Below, one piece after another: positions 33,274-43,931 of a stretch of 64,000 nucleotides of DNA. Within the stretch, counting starts at the first letter, position 1. Every line of letters begins with the position of its first letter. Source of the stretch: Hysterangium stoloniferum (lineage: Eukaryota; Basidiomycota; Agaricomycetes; Hysterangiales; Hysterangiaceae); assembly GCA_015178975.1 (NCBI GenBank), contig WHVD01000236.1, positions 1 through 64,000 on the forward strand, written 5' to 3'. Both the position numbers and the translations under genes were made by a program. Below the pieces are notes generated by a model. That model had not been told where the DNA came from. It made no database searches and was given only the letters and a program-made list of their open reading frames with translations.

Positions 33274-33997
33274 TGTTACGACCATGTCGCAACCCTATCG
33301 GTCCTGAGGTTATTGCCACTTATCAACGTTTCAAGTCACCATCTCAGAAACCATCGGCCCCGAAGCTGACATATGTTTTCGCGAAGATCAAACTCCATTT
33401 ATGCCCATGTCAAAATAACTCGTATTGTCTGGTCAAACTTTTGATACGTCCCCTTTATTATGTTGATCCATTCAACCTTATGTTTCACATATGTCTATCT
33501 ATATTTGTAGTCCTTGAACTATTTCCTTTTATCGTAATTACGCTCTCGGTTATCATCGGCCTCCAAACTAATCATAAACTTCCCGTTCCTAGTCAAGCTT
33601 ATTGTTAATGCCATTTTCCGCCCTTCTCCCCATTAGTATTTTCTAGATGCCTGTTACTTGTATATGAACCCACTGTAGTTGTAGTTACTAGGCAATCAGA
33701 ATATTGACTCAGAACACCCTCATACGCCTGTAATAGTCTCATACTAAGAATCCCCCCATCCGCCTCCGCGTGTGCTCGCCCACTCCCAGCCCTGACCCCT
33801 AGGCCCGACGCTCGACTTGTCCTTCAGTTCCGATCGGTATATCGCCGAAAAGAGCTCTTTAGGATTAGTCTTCACCCACCCGAAATCTAAGGACACCCTA
33901 CGGATATTTGCGAGGGCGCAGCACATAAGCTGAAGCCAAGTCCTTCCGATCGGACCCTGTTGGCCACCGACATTAGTCAGTTTTTCAGTTCTTAACA
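33274..33997 (-). repeat. Solo LTR with target duplication GTATT
   Basis: 724 bp, ends TGTTACGACC and TTCTTAACA, flanked by GTATT at 33269-33273 and 33998-34002. Same family as 62645-63188 judging by the shared GACCATGTCGCAACCC-type start and by the block at 33912-33943. Sense minus by the block's orientation. Confidence 0.88.
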
Positions 33998-34002
33998 GTA
34001 TT

Positions 34003-35482
34003 GCCCTAACAGAAGACTGAAACCTCCATCCTATCAACCTCTCAGGCTTTGTATACTGTCAACAAATCTCCTTTATAGTCTGTGTGACCTTAATACATAG
34101 ATAGGAACACCAACTGTTGGGGCTGATCCTTGTACAAGGCAATTCTTAGTTCTCCAGAAAATATCCAGGTAGTCATCCCTGTGATACTGAGAATAGGCCA
34201 GAGTGCTGACAATTGGGTGTTCAGTAGTTAGCTAGTTTTTTAGTTTACAATAGTTACAATAGTTAGACCAACGACACTTTTGTAGCTAGTTTTCTTCTCC
34301 ACACACACTCCTGAGGGAAAGTCCAAAGACTTTGAGGTCAGTCAGGAAAACCCATGAGTTCTGAGAATATGCTGGTACAAAGTCAACAATTAACTGGTAG
34401 GGTGCTAGAGGTATATATGCTAAGTTGATTACATCTGAAGGTGGTTAGCATGGTTCTGCACTGGCATAGGAAAGGGGCAGGGTGGACCTGGAGCTGGTCC
34501 ATAGACAGGAGTTGGCATAGGTGCAGGCCTACTCAGAGCAGGAATAGGATGTGCAGGGGGGCCTGAGAGCACTGAAGGGCACCCGGAAGTGTTGAACACT
34601 TGGTTAGCTGCCTGATTGGCATCAAAGGGACATGTCATACCAGTCCAAAGGATCTTCATTAGAAGGGCAATCAGAACCCAGTCCAGCAATGTGGTATGAG
34701 GGGTACCCCCCTCTAGGGAATATAATTATTTTATTGCATCATATTCCATATATTTTTCTTAATTTTCTGCTATTTTTCTAATCAGGATATTCTTCATACA
34801 TGTATATCCTCACCTGCATTAGTTCAAATATCTATGTATGCTTGTGGGTACTGACATCAAATGAATTTCTCTTGATTAAGTTGAATAATATTTTACAAAT
34901 CGAGTGTGGAAGCCTCCTTCAATGAAGTATACTGTAAATTTTCCCTGTCAATGAAGTGAGAGGCTAATACCAGTTGCAAAAGCTTGCAGATGAATGTGTC
35001 AACAGGTTACAATGATTATGTAAGAGAAGATCGAAACTAGATTAGAGATACAAATAAACTAATGTACAATTGGGGGAGATTTTCTGACTGACTCTCCTCA
35101 TTCTTTTCATTGTCCTTTTATGCTTTTCTTCATTTAACTATGACTATAGTATGTTCTAAGAATGAAATCATATGTGTCATTGAAATGAGACAAGTCAAAT
35201 AGTAGTCAAATGTTTTTTGAGTTGTCAAAGATATTGAATAGAAGTTGAGTCAAAGTTTTGGTTGAAGATGAGTTGAAGGGTTGTTGAAGATTACCTTGGA
35301 TGTTTTGTGACAATGTTGTGACTGTGATAGTCATGACAGGTACATAGACTCTTGTGGATGCACACATACTATACTCTTGTGTACTCTAGTACATAGGTGT
35401 ACAAAATATTCAGACACTTTTACCCAGAAACCACAATTTGCTAGACATGCTTTGAAGTGTCCACTGCAAGTTGTGATTGGCA
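34003..35482. other. No gene recognised
   Basis: A Pro-rich open stretch on the minus strand (34429-34689) has Gag-like composition but no motif. Otherwise plain AT-rich DNA. Confidence 0.3.
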
Positions 35483-35487
35483 TATTG

Positions 35488-36308
35488 TGTTAGGACCAGA
35501 AAGCCCGCTGGGCTCCGGACTCCGTCCTACATGCACCCAACTCACTATATCAAGTTACAGCTAAACCAGAAAACCTGTTGGGACCCAGATGTCAAGCCTG
35601 TCCATGCCCAACCCTCTGTTTCTCATGCACCAGTCATTGGACCCTGCTGGGACCCACACACATCAAAGCCTGTCTATGTCTGACCCTGTTCCATGCACCA
35701 GTCACGGGGCTCTGCCTGGATAACGTGACAGCTCTCTAACTGAGCCCTGTTCCCATTATGGTCAAATGACCTGTCATGTTTTGGACTCCACCTCCATTCT
35801 GTTCCTAATACCTAGTTTGGTGTTTACTCATCCTGTTTCATGATTACTTGTTTAGGGTTTCATTATTACTGGATTTGGTATAACATACATTCCACAGTCT
35901 ATATAGTCTGGCAGATGTTGTACATACAATCCAGTCAGAAAATCAGCTTAGATCTCCCCAGTAATCTCAGTATATTTTCCACTCTATTCCACTCCTCTCT
36001 TTTAAACACACAACTATTTACCTCATTGGAGCCCACAAGCTTTGACCTACTGTATGTATCCATCACTTGACCTCTGATCCATCGCCACATGCCCCCCTGA
36101 CCTCATTGGAGCCCATGGTCTTCCTGACTGGTCTTTCGACCTATCAACCCCTGACCTATCTACTACACCCTGGGTTTCCCGACCACCTGTTTGAAATTGG
36201 ATGCTACAATCTCATGAGGATGCAGCCTATAAGCTGAAGCCAAGTCCTACTGGAGTACCTGCAGGTTTCTCCAGAAGCCCTCTGCTAAGCCTTGCACACA
36301 ACTTAACA
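35488..36308 (-). repeat. Solo LTR A of an inverted pair
   Basis: 821 bp, ends TGTTAGGACC and ACTTAACA. Left flank TATTG, right flank GGTGA: no target duplication of its own, but see LTR B. Contains the conserved block at 36216-36250. Confidence 0.85.
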
Positions 36309-36537
36309 GGTGACTAGAATAAGGAAAATGGAATAGACCTTAACAGTACAATCTACAGTTGAATAGACTAGATTAAGTAGAGTTAAGATGAAGGCTATCC
36401 ACCCTAAGAAGTAGGACGAGTGAGGAGTGAGGCAATCAATGAGTGAATTTGCATGAAGAATTCTACACTTTGACTGTAAAAGTACAAAATGGGATGTTCA
36501 AGTTTGAGTATGGCTATTTGAGATGGCTGAGACAATA
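36309..36537. other. Inverted segment between two solo LTRs
   Basis: 229 bp bounded by GGTGA at its left and CAATA at its right. Flipping it would restore perfect 5-bp target duplications on both neighbouring LTRs (TATTG for A, TCACC for B). Confidence 0.85.
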
Positions 36538-37180
36538 TGTTAAGTTGCATGCAGGGCTTAGTGGAGGGTTTTGGGAGAAACCCACAGGTATTCCAGTAGG
36601 ACTTGGCTTCAGCTTATAGGCTGTGCCCTCATGAGATTGTAGCATCCAATTTCAAACAGGTGGATTGGAAACCTGGGGAGTCCAGGTGTAGTAGATAGGT
36701 CAGAGCCTGTGGGCTCCGACAAGATAAATAGCGGTGTGTTTCAAAGAGAGGAATAGAGTGGAAAATATACTGAGATTACTGGGGAGATCTAAGCTGATTT
36801 TCTGACTGGATTGCATGTACAACATCTGCCAGACTATATAGACTGTGGAATGTATGTTATACCAAATCCAGTAATAATGAAATCCTAAACAAGTAATTAT
36901 GAAACAGGACGAGTAAACACCAAACTAGGTATTAGGAATAGAATGGAACAGAGGTGAAGTCTCAAACATAACAGTTCATTTGACCATAATGGGAACAGGG
37001 CTCAGTTAGAGAGCTGTTGGGTTATCTGGGCAGAGCCTGGTGACTGGTGCATGGAATGGGGTTAGACATAGACAGGCTTTGATGTGCATGGGTCCTGGTG
37101 AAGTTTGGTGACTGATGCATGAGTTAGTCGGGTACATGTAGGATGGAGTCTGGAGCCCAGTGGGTTTTTTAGTCCTAACA
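36538..37180 (+). repeat. Solo LTR B of an inverted pair
   Basis: 643 bp, ends TGTTAAGTTG and AGTCCTAACA, opposite in direction to LTR A. Left flank CAATA, right flank TCACC. Block at 36598-36632. Shorter than LTR A by about 180 bp. Confidence 0.85.
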
Positions 37181-38157
37181 TCACCTCTAACAACTGTACA
37201 GTTGCTGATGGTGACTACTACTACTTAATACTTGCTTGTATTGTGCTTTGACAATCAATACACTTGTATTGTACCTAGATCATATATTGAATAGTTAGAA
37301 TTCTTATGACTCTTCACATGTGGTTCTGAAGATGCTTGTCTAGACCTCTTCTGAACTTCATAACAATCACTCATCTCTCTATATACCTTGCTTCAGCAAT
37401 CAATTCTTCAAAATGATTTGTAGTCATCAGGATGAACAACTACTCACCTAGCAGAGGGATATCCAAAGAGAAAAGGATTAGGGGGGGAAGGCCTCTGCTA
37501 CATAGGTGTTTCAAAATATGGGGTCCTAAAAACAGAGTGACAATCCACCCCAAATAATCCACCTTAGAATATTCCTAGAGGGTGGAACAACTATCTGAAA
37601 ATATGAGAAAATTACAGGGAACTATATAAAAGAACCTCTAAGGGTTAAACTAGTCAAGGGAATTTATAAAAGAGCTGGTGACCCCAGAGGGGTAGTTGAG
37701 ACTGTAAATAATTGGAAATGGGTTGAGAAGAAAAAATACTGAAACTGAAAATCCAAGGGCTTGAATGTCCCCTTACACTCACTGTGTGGGTGCCACACAC
37801 TGCTGTGAGGGGTGTCGCGAAAAGTGGACAATTGCCGCGAAAATACATGTTAGCTTCAAACTAAAACATAGCAATATTTTGAATAGTCATACTCAAAATA
37901 CCATTTTAAATCATATAAAAGGGGCTAATTCACAATTTTGAACATTAAAGCCCAGTCTTAAAGTAAATTGCCAGGGCCAAGTACACAGATTGATTGTTAT
38001 GTTATGAAGAAGATATACAAAACTATATCTATTTTATGCTAGTTAAATGCGTGTTTAAGGGCACTTTGAGGTGTTCGGGCGTGACACCCTGCGCGGCACT
38101 TTCCCATTGTTCGTAGTATACCGTCTGTACAAGACCTGACGAACAGACGTGTAGACC
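37181..38157. other. No gene recognised
   Basis: AT-rich up to about 37800, then more balanced composition towards the gene island. No convincing frame. Confidence 0.3.
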
Positions 38158-38376
38158 GCTCAAAGCTCACAATGCAGGGGTGAAGAGCGCATAATTATCA
38201 CAATAGAAATGCCTATAAAAACAACTGATGTCTAGGGGGGGTTAAGAATATCAAGCGAGGACAATGCTCAAAGCTCACAATGCAGGGGAGAAGAGAGCAT
38301 AATTATCACAATCGAAATGCCTATAAAAAAAAACAACTGGTGCCTAGGGGATTAAGAATATCACGCGAGGACAATG
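38158..38376. repeat. 108-bp tandem duplication
   Basis: Two copies, 38158-38265 and 38266-38376, sharing CTCAAAGCTCACAATGCAGG, an ATAATTATCACAAT core and a GCGAGGACAATG end, with a few substitutions and small indels. Confidence 0.8.
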
Positions 38377-38879
38377 GGAACACCTTGCTCCAAAAACAGG
38401 TGTTTGGTGGCGTCGGTGTTTAAACTTGCTTCTTCCAGGCCCCGCTTGTCCCCTTGTTTCCGCTTCACGCTCATTTCATGGCCTTTCTTCCGATTCTGCG
38501 CTCTCAAAGGGCTTTTTCGCATGCCGGATATTTTGAACGAGTAGGATGCGTATTGCGAGCACAGCGCCCCTTGTACTCGGATTGCACTGAGACAAACATC
38601 AAGGGGGCTTCTCACCTTTCCCGTTAATTTATCTGCCAATGCCGTTACGGATTCTGGATTATGAGGATATTACAAGCCCCTGGCTGGTGCGGTGAATCTT
38701 AAATTTTCTTCTGGGGCGTATATATGTAGGACGAGTTGGCATTCGGTCCTACTCCCCATTTGTTTCTCGAGTCCCCTCTATCTTTATATCAAATTTATCG
38801 CTATCAGTCTACCTACCTCGAGTCACGTACACCCACACACTCGCTCGTCATATATCCATCTTTGCTCAACACTTAAATA

Positions 38880-39430
38880 ATGTCTCCCTCACCATTCACC
38901 GCATCCATCCGCATTCTCGTATTTGCTTTGCTTATCGCATTTTGCACACGTTCCGGTATGTCTTGCCCCTACATCATATCCCATCCAATATTTTAAGCCA
39001 ATACTTACGAACAACGTCTTGAAAATAGCTACAGCACGCCCATTTTATTTCCGCCCGTATTTCCAGGCACTCTCTGCGACTGGACCGGAGAGTGAAGGCG
39101 CAAGGGTAGCGATGGCGCCCGCGAGTCCGCCTCAGGCCTCTGGCGTGGGCGGGGGCCGAGTGCCACCCGGCGATAATGGGAATTCCACGGTGCTTGACAG
39201 CGCAAGCAATGCTACGCTTACTGTATGTCTCTCATGGCGATTTCGCCCATGCTATCTTGCATGCCATCACATTAACTCATACCAATGTGTAGAATTCGAC
39301 CACGACCGCGCCCGGGTCTGTCCCTTCCGGTGGTGCTGCATATCCGAATGGCGCAAGAGGGGCTGGCTTCCCATCGTCGTTCGTCTTGTCGGTTGTCGCC
39401 ATTGGAGCGGTTGGGGTGCAGTTGATGTGA
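38880..39430 (+). CDS. Small secreted protein with GPI-anchor-type C-terminus, 135 aa
   Basis: Three exons: 38880-38955, 39029-39222 and 39293-39430, phases compatible, introns of 73 and 70 nt with GTATGT donors and TAG acceptors. Exon 1 is a clean signal peptide: MSPSPFTASIRI followed by the hydrophobic run LVFALLIAF. The middle is Gly/Pro/Ala/Ser-rich with two N-glycosylation sequons (NST, NAT); the end has a small-residue stretch (GARGAGFPSS) followed by a hydrophobic tail FVLSVVAIGAVGVQLM and stop, as in GPI-anchored cell-wall proteins. An alternative acceptor six bases on would drop two residues. Convergent with malate dehydrogenase, 437 bp apart. Function unknown. No database check made; the exon model is mine. 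Confidence 0.7.
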
Positions 39431-39867
39431 GAAGTATGTTAGATCAGGCGAGGATCATCACGAGACGGAAGATCATTAGTTGAACTGACATTTCGGAGTT
39501 GAATCTGGATCTTATGGACAAACGGACTCACCAGGAGTGAGCGTATATTAGAATCACTGTAGCAAGGTATAATGATGTTCACCTCATGTAGCCTGTAGCT
39601 AAGTTTTAAAACGGATGCATATTCTGAGTCAATATATCCCGTTTGCGAGTCCTTGTTGTGTCCTTGCTCATTGTTTGACATCATTCGTGGCATGTAGATT
39701 TGACCAAGTGCTGCCGCTAACTGCAAAACGTGTCTTGAAGTTCCCCCAATGATCTCACACTGAATTATGAACGAAATGATCATGCATTTAATTAGCCTCT
39801 GCTTCTACTACAGGGGGTATTTTATGCGTGAAGGCGTAGATCGATCGCCACGCTCGTCTAGAACATA
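39431..39867. other. Intergenic region between convergent genes
   Basis: 437 bp holding the 3' ends of both transcripts; no repeat or extra gene seen. Confidence 0.5.
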
Positions 39868-41219
39868 TTAAGCACCGGCAACGAACGCCCTGCCTTTCTC
39901 GATGTTCTTCTTGAGCTCGGGAAGCGCAGCCTTGATAAGCTCCACTTCCTCTGGGGAGACCTTTCCGAGTTCATGAATCTTCTCAACACCTTCAGTCTAT
40001 TAGTGGAAACACGACGGACGGTCAGTAAGTGACGAAGCGACACAGTCAAAAATGCCACATACTCCAAGCTCGACATTACTCGAGAAGAAGTCGATTCCTT
40101 CACTCTTGTACAATGGGCTGTACACGAATGTCGGAGTGACAATGCCCTTCTCGCCCTTCAACGCCTTCAAGAGCGAATTGGTAAACTTCGCAGCAGCATA
40201 CGCCATACTCAAAGTCGCGCTCCCCGCACCATCCTTAGCCTTCACAACCTCATCGCCTCCATACTGAATACGATGAACAAGCGCTTTCCAGGCCTCGCTT
40301 CCAAGTGGCGCAGCAGAGCCTGCGGGGGTCTGCGAGATGAGAGGAACGATGGTGACGCCAGAGTGTCCGCCGATGACGGTGACGGGGGTAGCTACGGGGT
40401 CGGTGCCTGCGATGCCGCTGAGGAAGCGCGAGGCGCGGACGACGTCGAGGGTGGTGATGCCGAAGAGGCGGCGGGGGTTGAAGACGCCGGCTTTTTCGAG
40501 GACGGAGGCGACAATCGGGACGGTGCTGTTGACGGGGTTGGAGATGATGAGCATGTGGGCGGTGGGGGACACGCGTGCGACGGCGGCGGCGAGGTCGCGG
40601 ACGATGCTTGCGTTCGTCTGTGGGATGGAGGAGGCAATATTAGAGGTGGGTTGGCGGTGGTGTTATGGGGAACTTACGTTGAAGAGGTCGTCACGAGTCA
40701 TCTGGGACATGTGAGGAGACGTTGGTGCAGAAAAAATGATCACTTACACCAGGCTAGATGCATGAAAGGACAAAAAGTCAACACTGCAATGGGAAATATA
40801 TTTGTAGAATCAGCACACCTTCCTCGGGACACCAGCGGGAATAACAACAACCTCAACATCTTTCAACGCAGCATCCAGCTGGTCCGAAGTATATCCAATA
40901 ACCTACAAGAAAAAAAGAGCCGTTTAAACACAATTCAGTGCTGATCTCCCAGAACCAAGACTGCCCGAAAGAAACACACCTCACTTGCAGTGTCAACATG
41001 TCCAACGTCCGCAGCAACACCCGGCGCGCCCCTAATATCATATAGACTCAAGCTCGACACAAGAGGGTCGGACTTGAGCAGCAGAGATAGAGGCTGTCCA
41101 ATACCTCCACCAGCACCGAGTACAGCAACCTTTGTCGATCGCAACGATGAAGTGGAAAATGCGCGGGTCGATGTTAAGAGGGTAGAGCGAAGGGCTGAGC
41201 GGGCTGAGCGAGCGAGCAT
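39868..41219 (-). CDS. MDH: Mitochondrial malate dehydrogenase, six exons, 345 aa
   Basis: Interconverts malate and oxaloacetate with NAD in the TCA cycle. Exons on the minus strand: 41219-40980, 40902-40819, 40753-40748, 40701-40678, 40617-40063, 39996-39868; all junctions GT-AG and in phase. Residues 1-28 are Arg/Ser/Thr-rich without acids, a mitochondrial presequence. Then the NAD-binding GAGGGIGQ (35-42), the substrate-binding Arg segment VPRKPGMTR (106-113), ISNPVNS (144-149) and the catalytic His in GGHSG (about 203). C-terminal [13 protein letters not shown] is typical of the mitochondrial form; total length fits the family. The third exon is only six bases (Pro-Gly). The last acceptor was placed so that TEGVEKI matches the family's PEG/PNG stretch. 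Intact. Confidence 0.95.
40748..40753 (-). other. MDH: 6-nt microexon in malate dehydrogenase
   Basis: Minus strand GCATCTAG, CCTGGT, GTAAGTGATC: an acceptor, six coding bases (Pro-Gly, phase 0 on both sides) and a strong donor. The two residues are needed to complete the conserved VPRKPGMTR motif and are not supplied by the neighbouring exons. Flanking introns are 65 nt and 46 nt. Confidence 0.88.
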
Positions 41220-41394
41220 CGTAGGACGAACTAGGGAAACAGGAGGGTGTAGTGGTAATACGATGGTGGTGGTCGAGGGAAAGGAATCGAATTATGCAAT
41301 AGCCGATGCGGTCCAGCTCGGTGGACGGCTCCCCGACCATCAGGAATAACCGAGTGAAAGAGCTTTATTGGTCACTTGAGATTTGGGTGGTATG

Positions 41395-41494
41395 GGTAAC
41401 GTGGCCGAGTTGGTCTAAGGCGCTAGTTTCAGGCTTCTTAGCTTACGTAATACTAGTCTCTTCGGGGGCGTGAGTTCGAATCTCACCGTTGCCA
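41395..41494 (+). tRNA. tRNA-Leu(CAG) with 17-nt intron
   Basis: Acceptor GGTAACG pairs with CGTTGCC, discriminator A at 41494. D arm, a long type-II variable arm (TCTCTTCGGGGGC) and a T arm GTGAG-TTCGAAT-CTCAC are present. Anticodon stem CTAGT (41423-41427) pairs with ACTAG (41452-41456); anticodon CAG at 41430-41432, intron 41434-41450 one base 3' of the anticodon, the canonical place. A T run just downstream (41498-41502) can end Pol III transcription. Divergent from the malate dehydrogenase start 175 bp away. Confidence 0.93.
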
Positions 41495-41502
41495 TCCATT
41501 TT

Positions 41503-42051
41503 TATTGTAAACACCTTACAGTTAAGGTATGACCTACAATACCTCGAAAATTTGTGAAAACAAGTGGTAAACCCATAGAAGGCAAGCCCCAGCCCTCCCA
41601 AATTTCCACAAGCTTTTCCCTTTTTAACAATTTTAATTATTTATCAGAGAATGTGATTTACTTCAGAAACTTATTTAAATTTTATTAATTATCTATAATT
41701 CTCTACTTTTTGAAATCATTGATACTGTTGATACAGCTGACAATACAATTCAAATCACAATCATTTTAGAGGTGGAATAGGTGTTATTCAAGTGATAAAT
41801 ACCAGCTCTCTCTATATATATTCTTGGTATGTTGAATCAAGTAAAAATCTGTTCAGATTGACAGACCCATTCCAATGTAATACATATGTATTCAGAGATG
41901 TCAATGACATACACACACATGAAATGGATCATTTAAAAGGACATGTTTTTTAAATGTTTAAATGTTTTAAGCTACTAAACTGTTTCATAATATACTAATA
42001 AGTTTTAAACATTCCCAAAGTTTGAAAACCCAAATTATGTTTGAATCAAAT
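41503..42051. other. No gene recognised
   Basis: AT-rich intergenic DNA without visible repeats. Confidence 0.3.
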
Positions 42052-42490
42052 TGTTAGGACTGGGAAACCCACTGGGACCTGGAACCCATCCTATAGGTAT
42101 TTGACTCTCTATATCGTATGAATTAGCCACCAGACTCTGCCCAGGCATCCTAGACCCTTTGTTCCCAATTCATCTTTGCCTGTTTGACATCTGGTTCAGT
42201 CTGCCCCTTCTTCCAAATCAGTTTGACATCTCGTTTATTGTCTTATTGTATGCCTATTATGTCTTTTTGTATCTCTGGATATGTAATGCAATAATCTACT
42301 AGTCTATGTATATAGTCTAGCTACTACCTGTACTTACAATCTGATCAGAAAATCAATTTAGCTTTGACTTAGTATCTGGCTCAGCATATTCTCAGAATCC
42401 ACAAGTTTCCCATCTGCTCCTGTCTGAAGTTGGACAATGTGATCTTGTGAGGGTGCAGCACATAAGCTGAAGCCAAGTCCTTCTATTAGG
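42052..42490 (-). repeat. LTR fragment
   Basis: Starts TGTTAGGACTGGGAAACCC, like LTR A at 35488, and keeps the conserved block at 42449-42480, but the other end could not be recognised and there is no target duplication. Degenerate. Confidence 0.55.
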
Positions 42491-43450
42491 ATCCCATTGT
42501 TTCGAACCTCCACAACCTGTTTTAGGTCCAAAACCCACTGTCAACTCACTGTCAGAACCACCCTAAGTATTACTACTTGCAGTACCCCCAACACTTGTTT
42601 CATTACAGTATTTAACTCTTTAGTTTTCCATTCCATCACTGTCCCACTCACCTTTCTGTTACCAGTCCCCTTTACACATCTCACTTGCCACCTGTTACCC
42701 GTGTGCTCAGCACACTGTCAGACCCAATTGGACCTCATGCAAAACTCCAACCGCTCGCAAACTGTTGGTATCCCGACTAACCCCATTAAGCACCTTCATT
42801 GTTCCCGATTGGTATTTCTGTCTGCCCTTATCCTATACAACAGTTTATACCTTTTCTGCCCCTGTAGTCTACATCCAGATTTATAATGTTCCGTCTATTG
42901 GTCTCTGTTTTTGCATCACTCTATATGTAGTTCCATCTTCTCCATTAGTACTTCTCTTTGTTCTGTTTTTGTTTGGATAACCCTTTTCGTCATTCACTCT
43001 GTTTCTTTTCCTGTTGTGATGATAATTAGGTACATGTATTTTGACTTGTGTTATACGCAGTTTACCTGTTATTAAACCTTTTTCTTCCAGCACTTTCCTG
43101 CAATCCGCCGCCCATTAATCAGTTTCTTTGCTGGAGCCATGGAAAAAATCCCTACCAAGATGCTAAGATGCTAATATTAACCGTTCGCAGGTTACACGTA
43201 AACCCTCCTTTTCTGACAGTGCTCCATCAATAGTCGCCGCCATTAACGTCCTTCGCCCGTATGGTGCTGCACCCATACTGGCCACCATTTCAATTTGTTG
43301 TTCTGTCGGTACCTCTAGGTTACCGTCATCCATGTTTACCCAAATACAAATATAAACCGCTCAACCCAATGTCTTCACGCAAGGATATAAATTTTCCAAC
43401 TGATGTAATGGTCTCCTAACATGTAGGAGTGTTTTGAAGAGTATAAGGTA
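42491..43450. other. No gene recognised
   Basis: CT-rich, possibly more LTR-derived DNA; open stretches at 42497-42886 lack motifs. Confidence 0.3.
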
Positions 43451-43458
43451 CGCTTTTT

Positions 43459-43931
43459 TCATGAGTTGTCTGTTGGCGGCGATAGGAGTCGTGACACTTC
43501 AAGGAGAGAAACTTCCGCAAGCGCTGCATCATGTATAGTGACGACGCCTGCGGTGGGGTGAAAGCAGTTCTCCAAAATGTTGCATAATTTCTCCTTTACG
43601 GCTAGTTGGCACAAGGCCATCCGCAACTGTTGACATTTTTTAGCACCTGCTACAGCCCTAAGTGCCTTGTTAACTGCCTCCTCCGATGTGGAGTTTGCAA
43701 TCACCCATGCCAGGCATCAGCTTCAAGTTCGGCCCGTGGAGGCCTGCTATACAATTCGGCGAAGAACCGAGAAAGGTTTTCTAGCCATTCTGAAATTCTA
43801 AATGTATACGTCCTTGTCGGTGGCGAAGACCAACAGCAATCTGATGTGGACGAGTCATACTTTGCGTTTGTAGAGACGAGTGGGAAAAGCCGTGACGCTG
43901 TTGTCTGAAAGGGACAAGCGGGGGAAAACAA
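43459..43931 (-). pseudogene. Unidentified protein-coding remnant
   Basis: Two overlapping minus-strand frames with protein-like composition: 43931-43701 (with SEWLENLSRFFAELY) and 43704-43459 (with EEAVNKALRAVAGAKKC and a helical, Leu-rich C-terminus). They are one base out of register at about 43702, so either a frameshift split one gene or a splice site was missed. Family not recognised. Confidence 0.4.

Noticed and set aside
38361-38639. 92-codon minus-strand frame
   Set aside because: Overlaps the 108-bp duplication, has no recognisable motif, signal or splice support.
40273-40944. 223-codon plus-strand frame over malate dehydrogenase
   Set aside because: Antisense shadow of the GC-rich exon 5 of the real gene.
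42052-43400. A complete solo LTR from 42052
   Set aside because: The start and the conserved block are clear, but no TAACA end with a CAAAT duplication could be found, so only a fragment is called.
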